From positions 6,572,001 to 6,636,000 of the forward strand of contig NZ_CP074371.1 of NCBI RefSeq assembly GCF_018362975.1: DNA of 64,000 nt, given 5' to 3'. The position numbers and the translations under genes are program-made. Below the pieces are notes generated by a model, which did not search any database, was not told where the DNA came from, and was given only the letters and a program-made list of their open reading frames with translations. The first letter of the stretch is position 1, and every line of letters starts with the position of its first letter. Source of the DNA: Nocardia tengchongensis (GTDB lineage Bacteria; Actinomycetota; Actinomycetes; Mycobacteriales; Mycobacteriaceae). This document shows, piece by piece, positions 27,349 through 35,778 of this stretch.

Positions 27349-29061
27349 TTAGAACAGGTTCGCTCGGCCGAATGAGACGAACTCGGCTTCGAGTTCCAAT
27401 TTGCCCGAATCGGTCAGGGGTTCATATTCGGGCTTGCCCCGGCCGAACCAGCGATAGAGCAGCTCATCGGTGTGCCAGCGCTGTTCCTGGAGTTCACGTT
27501 TGAGCACCTTGTTCGAGCCGGTGACCGGCAGACTACCCGAGACCCGCAGCAGCCGGGGCGCACCCTTGCTGCCGAGATCGTCCTGGGCACTGAGGAATTC
27601 GGCGAACTCGGTGACATCGAAGGCATCCGGGTCGGCCACTTCGATCGCTGCCATCACCCGGTCCCCCGACCGCGGATCCGGGACGCCGTAGACCGCCGCG
27701 GCGATCACCGCCGGATGCCGCCGCACCACCTGTTCGATGAGCAGTGTCGAGGTGTTCTCGCCGTCGACTCGCAGCCAGTCGCCCTTACGGCCGCCGAAAT
27801 ACAGGAATCCGGCTTCGTCGATATATCCCAGGTCGCCTGTCCAATACCAGCCGTTCCGCAAACGTTCGGCATCCGCGACATCGTTTTTGTAATAGCCCTC
27901 GAATACGATCGCGCCCGCCTTGTCGACCATCTCGCCGACCGATTCGTCCGGATTCAATACGCGCCCGTATTCATCCAATACCGCTCGCGGACAATCTTCG
28001 AGCGTGTCCGGATTCACCACGGCCACGCCCGGATGCGCGGGTCGGCCCAGCGCCGCGGCCGGAGCCTGCGGGTCCAGCGCCGCCAAGGCCGGGCCCTCGC
28101 TGGAGCCGTAGCCCTCGAACAATTCGGCGGCGAAGCGGCGGCGGAACTCGGCCTGGTCGGCCACCGACGCCTCGGTGCCGAAACCCCGGACCAGGGTGGT
28201 GTCCGCATCCCCTGCGGTCGCCGGGGTGGCCAGCAGGTAGCCCAGCGCCTTGCCCACGTAGGTGAAGAACGTCGCGCCGAAGTACCGCACATCCGAAAGG
28301 AATCCGGTGGCCGAGAATTTCGGGGTCAGGCACACCGTCGCGCCGTTCACCAGCGCCGGAGCCCACAACGCCATGATCGCGTTGCCGTGGAACAACGGCA
28401 TACAGCAGTAGTCGACGTCCTCGCGGACGTGCCCGAACTTGTCACTGGCGGCGTAACCGAGCACGGCCAGGCGGCGCTGGGTGCACTTCACGGCCTTCGA
28501 GGTGCCGGTGGTGCCGGAGGTGAACAGCAACAGCAGCAAGGCCTCCGGACCCGCGTACGCCACCGGCTGCACCCGGTGGGCGTCGAGGAGCTCGGCATAG
28601 GCCGGGTCGTCGACCAGCAGGAACCGGTCCGGTTCCAGACCCAGATCCAGGGCGCGCAACCGGGCCATCCCGGCCGCGTCGGTCACGATCAGCTGGCAGT
28701 CGACATAGCGGATGTCGGCCTCCAGCTGGGCGTTTCCGCGGGTCGGGTTGATGCCGACCACGGTCGCGCCGGCCAGCGCGGCCGCACCCAGCCAGAAGAC
28801 GAAATCGGGCACGTTCTCCAGCAGCACTCCGATGTGGAAGGGCCCCTCGCGCCGCAGCTCCCGAGCCAGCCCGGCGCGCGCCGCCGACTCGCGCACCACC
28901 GCGTCCCAGGTCCAGTCGCTTTCCCGGGTACGCAACCCGAGCCGCTCGTCGCCGAGGCGGTCCAGCAGCAGGGTCGCGATGTCCGCGCGCCGCGCTACCG
29001 GGGGCTGCGCCGGTGCCGGGGCCGCGTTCGCAGCCGGGGTCGCCACCGATAGGTCCGTCAT
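27349..29061 (-). CDS. fadD17: Long-chain fatty-acid-CoA ligase, FadD17-like
   Basis: 570 aa from ATG 29061 (MTDLSVATP, preceded by GGAAGGCGA); six codons upstream an alternative ATG has no site. ANL-superfamily motifs: LLLLFTSGTTGTSKAVKCT (P-loop, about residue 178), YGSSEG, GWYWTGDLGYIDEAG, and the C-terminal SGSLPVTGSNKVLKREL with catalytic Lys. The N-terminal part, including FHIGVLLENVPDFVFWLG, is characteristic of FadD17. It activates fatty acids to acyl-CoA or acyl-AMP; substrate unknown. Confidence 0.88.
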   Translation of the reverse strand: MTDLSVATPAANAAPAPAQPPVARRADIATLLLDRLGDERLGLRTRESDWTWDAVVRESAARAGLARELRREGPFHIGVLLENVPDFVFWLGAAALAGATVVGINPTRGNAQLEADIRYVDCQLIVTDAAGMARLRALDLGLEPDRFLLVDDPAYAELLDAHRVQPVAYAGPEALLLLLFTSGTTGTSKAVKCTQRRLAVLGYAASDKFGHVREDVDYCCMPLFHGNAIMALWAPALVNGATVCLTPKFSATGFLSDVRYFGATFFTYVGKALGYLLATPATAGDADTTLVRGFGTEASVADQAEFRRRFAAELFEGYGSSEGPALAALDPQAPAAALGRPAHPGVAVVNPDTLEDCPRAVLDEYGRVLNPDESVGEMVDKAGAIVFEGYYKNDVADAERLRNGWYWTGDLGYIDEAGFLYFGGRKGDWLRVDGENTSTLLIEQVVRRHPAVIAAAVYGVPDPRSGDRVMAAIEVADPDAFDVTEFAEFLSAQDDLGSKGAPRLLRVSGSLPVTGSNKVLKRELQEQRWHTDELLYRWFGRGKPEYEPLTDSGKLELEAEFVSFGRANLF

Positions 29062-29098
29062 GTCCGATTCGCCTTCCATATGCCGAGTCTCGCCGCTG

Positions 29099-29650
29099 TC
29101 ACATGCCCGGGTACACGAGTTCGACGTATTCGCTGGGCAGTTCGTCGAAGGACAGCTTGCGGATCTCCACCGGGCCCGAATGGTAGGAGTCCTCCCCGAC
29201 GATCAGGCCGCTGGCGTCGACGGGCCACAACAGCAGCTGACGGAACGAGATCAAGTAGTCGGCCTCGGTGTCCTCGACCGGAATGCCGATCTCGGCGGCG
29301 TACGCGCCGGGGTAGATCTGGCGCAGGTAGCCCTCGGTGACGACGCAATCGTCGTCGACCAGCAGGCGATCCAGCTCGAACTCCAGGATGTTCGACTTGC
29401 TCGCCACGAACGCCGAATAATAGGCGTGCACCACGTCCCAGCCCTTCGGCCCGACGTCCTGACCGAACTGCCAGAAGTGATAGTCCGGCTCCGCGACCAG
29501 CGTCTTCATCAGACCGTCCAGATTCGGCACGGCCTCGGCCTTCATGTGCTCGATGACGATCTCGAGCACCTGGCGGTGGCGCTCGTTGGTGGTGACGGCC
29601 AGCCGCTCCTCGAGCAGCTTCCAGGTCTTGGTCGGTTCCACGATGGCCAT
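29099..29650 (-). CDS. NTF2/SnoaL-like protein
   Basis: 183 aa from ATG 29650 behind GAAGGAGA. It has the alpha+beta cone layout of the NTF2-like superfamily: an N-terminal helical part (LEERLAVTTNERHRQVLEIV), then a central DYHFWQFGQDVGPKGWDVV and later strands ending VEIRKLSFDELPSEYVELVYPG. Often these are small enzymes or binding domains; the function is unknown. It precedes the FadD17-like gene by 37 bases in the same direction, so an operon is likely. Confidence 0.65.
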   Translation of the reverse strand: MAIVEPTKTWKLLEERLAVTTNERHRQVLEIVIEHMKAEAVPNLDGLMKTLVAEPDYHFWQFGQDVGPKGWDVVHAYYSAFVASKSNILEFELDRLLVDDDCVVTEGYLRQIYPGAYAAEIGIPVEDTEADYLISFRQLLLWPVDASGLIVGEDSYHSGPVEIRKLSFDELPSEYVELVYPGM

Positions 29651-29743
29651 GGTGTGAATCTCCTTCTCCCGCACCGGCGATGCCGTGCCCACCGATCGTC
29701 GGCCATTCGGGTGACCTGGATCACCCGCCGTTCGTCGCTGGTA

Positions 29744-31147
29744 TCACCGCGGTTGCCCGACGCTTGTCGGGTCAGCCGGCAGCGGACCCGACAACTGCGC
29801 GGACGACAGCGCCATGCGCCGCACGAACAGCACCAGCGTGGCCGTGAACCGATCCAGCGCATCGTCCACATCCCAGCCCATCACCGCCTCCACCTGCGTG
29901 ATCCGCGCGGCCACCGTGCTGTGGTGCAGATGCAGCTCGGTCGCGGTACGCCGCAACGTCCCGAAAACACAGAACGCCTCCAACGTGTCGACCGCGAGCG
30001 CACCAGCCTCGGTCGCCGCGAAGTCGGAGATGCGCATCACATCGGCGGTCCCCAGCAGCCGCTGCACCGGAAGGTCGGCCAGCAGTTCCAGCGCCCCCAA
30101 CCGCTCGAACGCGATCACCCGCCGTCCGTGCCAGGTCGACGACGCGAACCGCAACGCCCGCCGCGCCTGCTCCCACGACGTGGCCGCCGCATACGCCGGC
30201 AACCGCTCCCCCACCCCGATCCACGGGCCGACAGCCCCGGCCTGCGACGCCGGAAATGCCTGCACCACAGCGGCATTCAAGGTATCCGACAAACCACGAT
30301 CCACCATGGAGGGACGGCCGGGTCCGGTCGCGGCGGTCTCCCCCGACATCCCGGCCGCGCCACGCCCGCCGGACCCGGAACCCGCACGGCCATCGGTCAT
30401 CACGCCCGGCGGTCCGAAGTCCTGGACCAATACCGCTGTGATCGAGCCGATTACAGCCTGCCGCGACACAGGTACGTGCTCGCCGATGATGCGCACCGCC
30501 TCCGCCGCACCCGGCCCGGCCACCCCGAGCACCCGTGTCGCGCGCCCCGGATCCAGCCCGAGCAGCCGCATCGCCCGCACCCGGTCCTCACGCCGTTCCT
30601 TCTCCGACAGCACCACTTCCAGCAGCGCGGGATCGTCCATCCGCAGCGGATTGACCACCTGCCGCGCCGACACCACCCGCAGACAGTGCCGCAACCGATC
30701 GAGCACGACGTCGTCGAGTGGATGCGGCGCTGCACCCCAAGGTTGCACGCCCTCGGGCCCCGGCCGACCCGAGCGGTCGAATTTCCCGCGGCCGCCCGCG
30801 TCCGGCAACACCTGGCGGGCGGCCTGATCCGGCAGCGTCGGATGCTGGTCGCCGGGCAGCGTGTGGCGCTCCAGCCAGACCGTGGGGTCCGGGCCGACCG
30901 GGTCCGGCCCGGTGGGCTGGGCGGGGAGCAGGCGGCCTGCCGCGTCGTAGCGGATCGTGGGGCCGGCGGGCCAGGTTGCGCCGGCCGGGCATTCGGCCAG
31001 GAGGGCGGCGGCGCGGATTACGGTGTCGGCGTTGGCGGCGGACTCGTCGAAGGCGTCGAAGTAGGCGATGATCCGCAGGACCGCGGCCGCGTCGTCGCCG
31101 AGTTCGGACAATCGGGGCACATTCGAGGTCGGCGCAGGGTCGAGCAC
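29744..31147 (-). CDS. PucR-type transcriptional regulator (helix-turn-helix C-terminus)
   Basis: 467 aa from GTG 31147, preceded by GGAGGGAGCG at good spacing. The C-terminal segment TATELHLHHSTVAARITQVE is the HTH of PucR/CdaR-type regulators (also DUF-type, HTH_30). The centre (DAAAVLRIIAYFDAFDE) is the sensing part, interrupted by a Gly/Ser/Pro-rich insertion at about residues 265-300. It likely controls the FadD/NTF2 genes downstream or the CPBP gene opposite; target not shown by the sequence. Confidence 0.78.
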   Translation of the reverse strand: MLDPAPTSNVPRLSELGDDAAAVLRIIAYFDAFDESAANADTVIRAAALLAECPAGATWPAGPTIRYDAAGRLLPAQPTGPDPVGPDPTVWLERHTLPGDQHPTLPDQAARQVLPDAGGRGKFDRSGRPGPEGVQPWGAAPHPLDDVVLDRLRHCLRVVSARQVVNPLRMDDPALLEVVLSEKERREDRVRAMRLLGLDPGRATRVLGVAGPGAAEAVRIIGEHVPVSRQAVIGSITAVLVQDFGPPGVMTDGRAGSGSGGRGAAGMSGETAATGPGRPSMVDRGLSDTLNAAVVQAFPASQAGAVGPWIGVGERLPAYAAATSWEQARRALRFASSTWHGRRVIAFERLGALELLADLPVQRLLGTADVMRISDFAATEAGALAVDTLEAFCVFGTLRRTATELHLHHSTVAARITQVEAVMGWDVDDALDRFTATLVLFVRRMALSSAQLSGPLPADPTSVGQPR

Positions 31148-31321
31148 AACGCTCCCTCCACGTTGACGGGACAAAACTTCAGCCTGGCGATCGCCCGGCC
31201 GGATGCACAGGACATCGGGGGAATCGTCCGACTGGGTGGGACTGCGATCAGTCGCCGGGCTCGGCATTCACCGCGATCAGAAATACCACCAATCGGAAGG
31301 AATGGCCGGTACGTTCTGCGG

Positions 31322-32116
31322 ATGAGCACCGCCGATGTCACGCGAGTCGGCCCCTCGCCGACTCGCCGCCCCTTCTCGTACCCGCTGTTCGCGATTGCCG
31401 TCATCGTGTACCTGGCGATCATTCAGGGCATCGGCCTGCTGGTGCAGAACCTCAGCGACGAGAGCGATTTCGACACCACCCGCGGCGTCTTCTTCGGAAT
31501 GATCATTCCGCTCGGCTTGGCGCTGGTCTTCGTCTACGGACTCGCCGCCTACCTCGGCCGGCTGCGCCCGGTGCTGCGCGACGATCACCCGACCCAGCGC
31601 TGGGTGTGGGTGGTGCCGATCGTCTTCATCGTCGCCATCGCGGTGGGCATCAACTATGGGGAGTTGGCCGACAAGGGATTCCTGTACGTCGCGTTGCTGC
31701 TGATCGCGACCCAGTTCGTCGGCTGGGGCGAGGAGGGCATGTTCCGCGGGCTCGGCGTGACGGTCCTGCGCGAGCACGGACTGAGCGAGGGCCGCGTCGC
31801 ACTCTGGTCGTCGATCATCTTCGGCGCGGTGCACCTGACCAACGTTGTCGGACATGGCATCTCGGCTCTGCCGCAGGCGATCATCGTCAGCCTCGCCGGG
31901 TACTTCTTCTATCTCGTCCGCCTGGTCAGCCGCGGCAACGTCCTCAACTCCGTGCTGCACGGCCTGTTCGATTTCTCGCTGCTGACCGGCACCGCCATCA
32001 CCGCGAGTCAGACGTTCTACCCCGGCACGCTGCTGCCGGTCCTGGTCTACCCGCTGCTCGCGATCATCCTGCTGGTGCGGCGCAACCGGATCGAGCCTGC
32101 CGTCGTGACGGCGTAG
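31322..32116 (+). CDS. CPBP family intramembrane metalloprotease (CAAX/bacteriocin-processing type)
   Basis: 264 aa from ATG 31322 with about eight hydrophobic segments. The ABI signature is complete: EEGMFRG (EExxxR), FGAVHLTN (third motif His) and the C-terminal HGLFDFSL. Family members are membrane-embedded proteases; in bacteria they are linked to self-immunity or peptide maturation, but the target is unknown here. It is divergent from the PucR-type regulator and ends 4 bases from the convergent TetR gene. Confidence 0.85.
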   Translation: MSTADVTRVGPSPTRRPFSYPLFAIAVIVYLAIIQGIGLLVQNLSDESDFDTTRGVFFGMIIPLGLALVFVYGLAAYLGRLRPVLRDDHPTQRWVWVVPIVFIVAIAVGINYGELADKGFLYVALLLIATQFVGWGEEGMFRGLGVTVLREHGLSEGRVALWSSIIFGAVHLTNVVGHGISALPQAIIVSLAGYFFYLVRLVSRGNVLNSVLHGLFDFSLLTGTAITASQTFYPGTLLPVLVYPLLAIILLVRRNRIEPAVVTA

Positions 32117-32120
32117 CGTC

Positions 32121-32744
32121 TCAGCCCCGGGTGAACAGCCTGAGAGATTCGCCGACGACGGCGTCACGTGTCTGGTGGTCGGGGTCGGCCTCGGGGCGTA
32201 GCCAGATCGACGCGTGATTCAGGATGCCGTGCAGGCAGTGCAGGGCCACCGCGGGATCGGGGCAGTCGAACTCCTCCGAAGCGATGCCGCGGTCGATGAC
32301 CTCGCGGAAGAGGCGGTCGTGGCGGCGGCGCATGGTCTTGATCGCTTCGCCGTGCTCGGCGGGCCAGGGCGCCGGGAACGAGAAGAGTTTGCCCACTTCG
32401 GGGTAGAGCACGGTCAGGATGTGCAGCTGCTCGGCGATCAGGATGCGGAGCTGCTCGGTGGGCGGGCGGTCGGCGGCCGCGTCGAGCGCCTCGCCCAGCC
32501 GGGTGAGCACATCGCCGGTGAGCTTCTCCAACGCCGCGGAGACCAGCGCGTCCTTGCTCGGAAAGTAGTGGTAGAGCGTGGCTTTGGCGATATCGGTGCG
32601 CTCGGCGACGTCCTCGAAACGCATGCCCTGATAGCCGCTGCTGGACAGGATCTGCAACGCGGTCGCGATCATCTCCGCCTTGCGGCGATCGCGCCGGCGG
32701 GCCGCGCGCCCGGGGGCGGTCTCCTCGTCCACGGTCGTACTCAT
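32121..32744 (-). CDS. TetR family regulator
   Basis: 207 aa from ATG 32744. N-terminal HTH: GYQGMRFEDVAERTDIAKATLYHYFPSK (residues 35-62) and helical ligand domain. It is divergent from the thioesterase gene with 98 bases between them; the palindrome GGTATACC at 32793-32800 lies in that gap and is a candidate operator. It probably represses the thioesterase gene and itself. Confidence 0.87.
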   Translation of the reverse strand: MSTTVDEETAPGRAARRRDRRKAEMIATALQILSSSGYQGMRFEDVAERTDIAKATLYHYFPSKDALVSAALEKLTGDVLTRLGEALDAAADRPPTEQLRILIAEQLHILTVLYPEVGKLFSFPAPWPAEHGEAIKTMRRRHDRLFREVIDRGIASEEFDCPDPAVALHCLHGILNHASIWLRPEADPDHQTRDAVVGESLRLFTRG

Positions 32745-32792
32745 CGCACGATCATATCCGCAGTCCGAGGCCGTTAGATCAACCACAAAGCT

Positions 32793-32800
32793 GGTATACC
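32793..32800. promoter_or_regulatory. Candidate TetR operator in the TetR/thioesterase gap
   Basis: The perfect 8-bp palindrome GGTATACC sits 43 bases upstream of the thioesterase start and 49 upstream of the TetR start; flanking CTGG...CCAG halves (32791-32810 region) extend the symmetry weakly. The site is suggestive only. Confidence 0.35.
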
Positions 32801-32842
32801 GACTGGCCAGATCAAAACTCGACCCGTAGGTTGAGAAAAGTG

Positions 32843-33640
32843 ATGGATACGACCGCACCCGAGACCGCCTACTTCCGGCGCGTCGGCGAAAACCGCTTCG
32901 TCCCCACGCACCACGCCGGCGGCGCGTGGGCCTCCGACGAACAGCACTTCAGCCCCGTCGCCGGGCTGATCGTCCACGAGATGCTGCGCGCCCGCACCCA
33001 GCGGCCCGACCTCGCGATGAGCCGCATCGGGTTCGACATCCTCGGCCGGATCGCGTTCGAGGAGTTCGAGATTCGGGTCGAGACCATCCGGCCGGGCCGC
33101 ACCATCGAACTGATGGAGGCCACGGTGAGCGTCGGCGGCCGCGATACCGTCAGCGCGCGGGCCTGGTTCCTGGGCGCCCAGGACACCGGCATCGTCGCCG
33201 GCGGCGAACCCGACCGGCTGCCCCCACCCGACGACCTCGCGCCATGGTCGCTCACCCCGGTCTGGCCCGGCGGCTACATCGCCTCGGTCGACGCCCGCCA
33301 GGTCGGCATCCCCCAGCCGGGCCGCGCCACCGCGTGGATCAGCAGCCCCGTCGACCTGGTCGCCGGCGAGGCGGCCGATCCCCTGGCCTCCTACATCGCC
33401 CTGGTCGACACCGCCAACGGCATCGCCGTCCGGCAGGAACCCACCAAATGGATGTTCCCGAACGTGGATATGACCATCCACCTGTACCGGCAGCCCGAGA
33501 CCCCGTGGGTCGGGCTCGACACCTCGGTCGTGTTCGGCCACGACGGCCACGGGCTGACCACCACCGTGCTGCACGACCTGCGGGGGCCGGTCGGCTACGC
33601 CCAGCAGAGCCTCACCCTGCGGCCGCAGCCGACCAGCTGA
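32843..33640 (+). CDS. Acyl-CoA thioesterase-like protein (TesB type, double hotdog)
   Basis: 265 aa from ATG 32843. Two hotdog repeats: residues 10-120 with GGAWASDEQHFSPVAGLIVHEM and a second half with VDTANGIAVRQEPTKWMFPNVDMTIHLYRQ, closing VLHDLRGPVGYAQQSLTLRP. This is the TesB-like/4-hydroxybenzoyl type domain seen in mycobacterial thioesterases. Substrate unknown. Divergently paired with a TetR gene, so probably controlled by it. Confidence 0.83.
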   Translation: MDTTAPETAYFRRVGENRFVPTHHAGGAWASDEQHFSPVAGLIVHEMLRARTQRPDLAMSRIGFDILGRIAFEEFEIRVETIRPGRTIELMEATVSVGGRDTVSARAWFLGAQDTGIVAGGEPDRLPPPDDLAPWSLTPVWPGGYIASVDARQVGIPQPGRATAWISSPVDLVAGEAADPLASYIALVDTANGIAVRQEPTKWMFPNVDMTIHLYRQPETPWVGLDTSVVFGHDGHGLTTTVLHDLRGPVGYAQQSLTLRPQPTS

Positions 33641-33668
33641 CCCGTCGCGCCCCGGCGATGGCCGGAAG

Positions 33669-33960
33669 GTGGCGCAGCCGCGCGTTTGCACCGCGATGCT
33701 GGTTCGCAGCAGCGCCGGGGTGATTCGGATGGTGTCGCGGGAGGAGATCGTGGACGCGGCGATCAGACGGCAACGCGAAGTACATCCCGCCCGCCGCGTA
33801 GCCCGCAGCGAACAGCCCGCCACCTCGGCGACACCCTGCAGGCCCGCTGCCGCCACGCGGGCCGCACGCTCGGCGGCGGGCACATACGACAGCCGGCAGG
33901 CGTCGGGCACATACGACCACAGCCGCTCGGCGTCGAATTCCCGTCTGCCGGTCGCATCTA
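33669..33960. other. Gene-poor stretch with a TetR-like remnant and short direct repeats
   Basis: This 290-base stretch between thioesterase and hydrolase holds no convincing gene. On the plus strand, around 33723-33790, a frame reads IRMVSREEIVDAAIRRQRE, like the N-terminus of a TetR regulator, then drifts; no HTH remains. A 13-base element GGGCACATACGAC occurs twice, about 28 bases apart, near 33880-33915. Significance unknown. Confidence 0.35.
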
Positions 33961-33963
33961 CGG

Positions 33964-34734
33964 TCAGGCGAGGAAGTCGCGGATCAGTTTCACGAATTCC
34001 CTTGGCTGCTCGGCCATGACGACGTGTCCGGTGTCGACCTCCTCGTACGCCGCGCCCGGAATGGCGGCCGCCAGCTCGCGGGCGTTCTCCACGGGTAGGA
34101 AGGCGTCGTGGGCCGCTCCGATCACCAAGGCGCGGGCCTCGATCCGGGGCAGCAGGTCCCGAATATCCAGGCGCAGAGCGAGTTCGATCTGCCGCCGTCT
34201 GCCCTCGTTGGGGCGGAAGGCGGCGGCGAGCTCCTCCACGGCGTCGTAGCCGAGGGACCGCAGGTGCGCGCGGCTGAACGCCAGCAGCATCGAGTAGCGC
34301 GCGAAAGTGTCTGCGTCGCAGAGGAGATCGCGCCAGACGGTCAGCGAATTGCGCACGTATTCGTCGCCCGGCCCGGCGAAGGTCGCGACCGGGACGACGG
34401 CGCGAACCAGATCGGGCCGCGACGCGGCGAGCGCGGACACCACCACGCCACCCAGCGAATGCCCGACCAGGTCGACGGGGCCCGCATCCAGATCAGTGAC
34501 CACGGCGGCCAATTGCTCGGTGAGAATGTCGACGGTGAGCTCGCGTCCGTCGTCGCGCGCCGCGTCGCTTCCCGAAAGGTTGGGCACCACAACCGTGTTG
34601 GAGTTGGCGAACGCGTCCGCCACGCCGTCCCACGCCCGCGCACCCGCACCGGCCCCGTGCACCAGCACCAGCGGACGACCCGCCCCCAGCACCCGATACG
34701 GCACGTGCGCGGCCCCTACTGCGATCTCCCTCAT
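33964..34734 (-). CDS. Alpha/beta-fold hydrolase
   Basis: 256 aa, ATG 34734. Fold motifs: LVLVHGAGAGARAW (oxyanion region, residue 21 on), nucleophile elbow GHSLGGVV (about residue 92), a C-terminal DTGHVVM with His. Cytoplasmic, no signal. Class and substrate uncertain (esterase, lactonase or haloperoxidase-like). It is divergent from an XRE regulator with a palindrome between them, so probably controlled by it. Confidence 0.88.
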   Translation of the reverse strand: MREIAVGAAHVPYRVLGAGRPLVLVHGAGAGARAWDGVADAFANSNTVVVPNLSGSDAARDDGRELTVDILTEQLAAVVTDLDAGPVDLVGHSLGGVVVSALAASRPDLVRAVVPVATFAGPGDEYVRNSLTVWRDLLCDADTFARYSMLLAFSRAHLRSLGYDAVEELAAAFRPNEGRRRQIELALRLDIRDLLPRIEARALVIGAAHDAFLPVENARELAAAIPGAAYEEVDTGHVVMAEQPREFVKLIRDFLA

Positions 34735-34810
34735 GTCCAGCTCCCTTCGTGTCTGTCGATACCGGAAACGTTGCCGGGAAATCCGGGCGCTGAGGAGCGG
34801 AGAGTTTGCC

Positions 34811-34829
34811 CTAGGAGCGGCGCTCCTAG
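34811..34829. promoter_or_regulatory. 19-bp perfect palindrome, candidate operator of the XRE regulator
   Basis: CTAGGAGCGGCGCTCCTAG has 9-bp arms around a central G. It lies 77 bases before the hydrolase start and 92 before the regulator start, inside the divergent promoter region. A related half-site (GGAGCGGAG) occurs a few bases away. Perfect symmetry of this length is unlikely by chance. Confidence 0.7.
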
Positions 34830-34920
34830 CGTGCGCGGCAGGGGCTTCGGTGGCCGCGACATGCGGGCATCGCGTCCCCGGTCGCGCGAGAGTGAGTCCG
34901 GGTCGCGGAGTATGGACGCT

Positions 34921-35775
34921 ATGACGATGGACCGCGACAAGCTGGCGGACTTCCTCCGCAGGTCCCGCGAGCGCCTCCAGCCGCAGGAGGCGGGTCTGGC
35001 GCCCGGACCGCGCCGCCGCACGCCGGGCCTGCGCCGCGAGGAGCTGGCCCAGCTGGCCGGGGTGTCAGCCGATTACGTTATGCGGCTCGAGCAAGCGCGC
35101 AGCTCCCAGCCGTCGGTCCAGCTGCTCGCCGCCCTCGCCCGAGCCCTGCGACTGAGCGCCGACGAGCGAGATCACCTGTATCTGCTGGCCGGCCACCGCC
35201 CGCCTGCCGGAACGCGTGCCGGGACCACCGTTCGGCCCGCCCTGCGCTATCTGCTCGATCGGCTGGGCGACACCCCCGTCCAGCTCATCACCGACCTGGG
35301 TGACCTGCTCGCCCAGAATGCCTTGGCCGAGGCCCTGTTCGGATGCGTGTGCACGATCGACGAAGCGGACCGCAATATCGCGTGGCGCTGGTTCACCGAA
35401 CCCGCGGTGCGCGCGGCGTATCCCGAGGAGGAGCACGACCGGCTCGGCCGGATACGGGTCGCGGACCTGCGCGCCGCGGCGACCCGGCGTGGCTACGACG
35501 CCGCCTCGACCGCTCTGATCGACCGGCTACAGGCGGCGAGCCCGGAGTTCACCGAACTGTGGCAGCGGCACGAGGTGGCCGTACGCCGCGAAAGCCAAGT
35601 GCGCGTGGTGCATCCGGCCATCGGAACCATCGAATTCGACTATGAGCTGCTGCATACCCAGGCCGAGGACCAGCGGTTGCGCGTGTTCACGCCGCCTCCG
35701 GGATCCCCGAGCGTCGCAGCGCTCGAACTGCTGCGCGCGCTCGGCCCGGAGACAGCCCACCGCGGTCACCGGTGA
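34921..35775 (+). CDS. XRE-type regulator with MmyB-like ligand domain
   Basis: 284 aa from ATG 34921, chosen for GGAG ten bases upstream; ATG 34912 or 34927 would also fit. The N-terminal HTH (about residues 27-85) includes LRREELAQLAGVSADYVMRLEQ and SVQLLAALARALRLSADERDHLY. Residues 110-275 are the MmyB-like domain (DLGDLLAQNALAEALFG ... ELWQRHEV ... HPAIGTIEFDYELLHTQAEDQRLRVFTPPPGS). Such regulators usually control one divergent oxidoreductase or hydrolase; here the divergent alpha/beta hydrolase and the palindrome at 34811 fit that. Confidence 0.9.
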   Translation: MTMDRDKLADFLRRSRERLQPQEAGLAPGPRRRTPGLRREELAQLAGVSADYVMRLEQARSSQPSVQLLAALARALRLSADERDHLYLLAGHRPPAGTRAGTTVRPALRYLLDRLGDTPVQLITDLGDLLAQNALAEALFGCVCTIDEADRNIAWRWFTEPAVRAAYPEEEHDRLGRIRVADLRAAATRRGYDAASTALIDRLQAASPEFTELWQRHEVAVRRESQVRVVHPAIGTIEFDYELLHTQAEDQRLRVFTPPPGSPSVAALELLRALGPETAHRGHR

Positions 35776-35778
35776 GAA

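Noticed and set aside
28712..31321. Long plus-strand open frame opposite FadD17, NTF2-like and PucR genes
   Set aside because: It is the antisense shadow of three recognisable minus-strand genes; only the part after 31322 is a real gene (CPBP protease).
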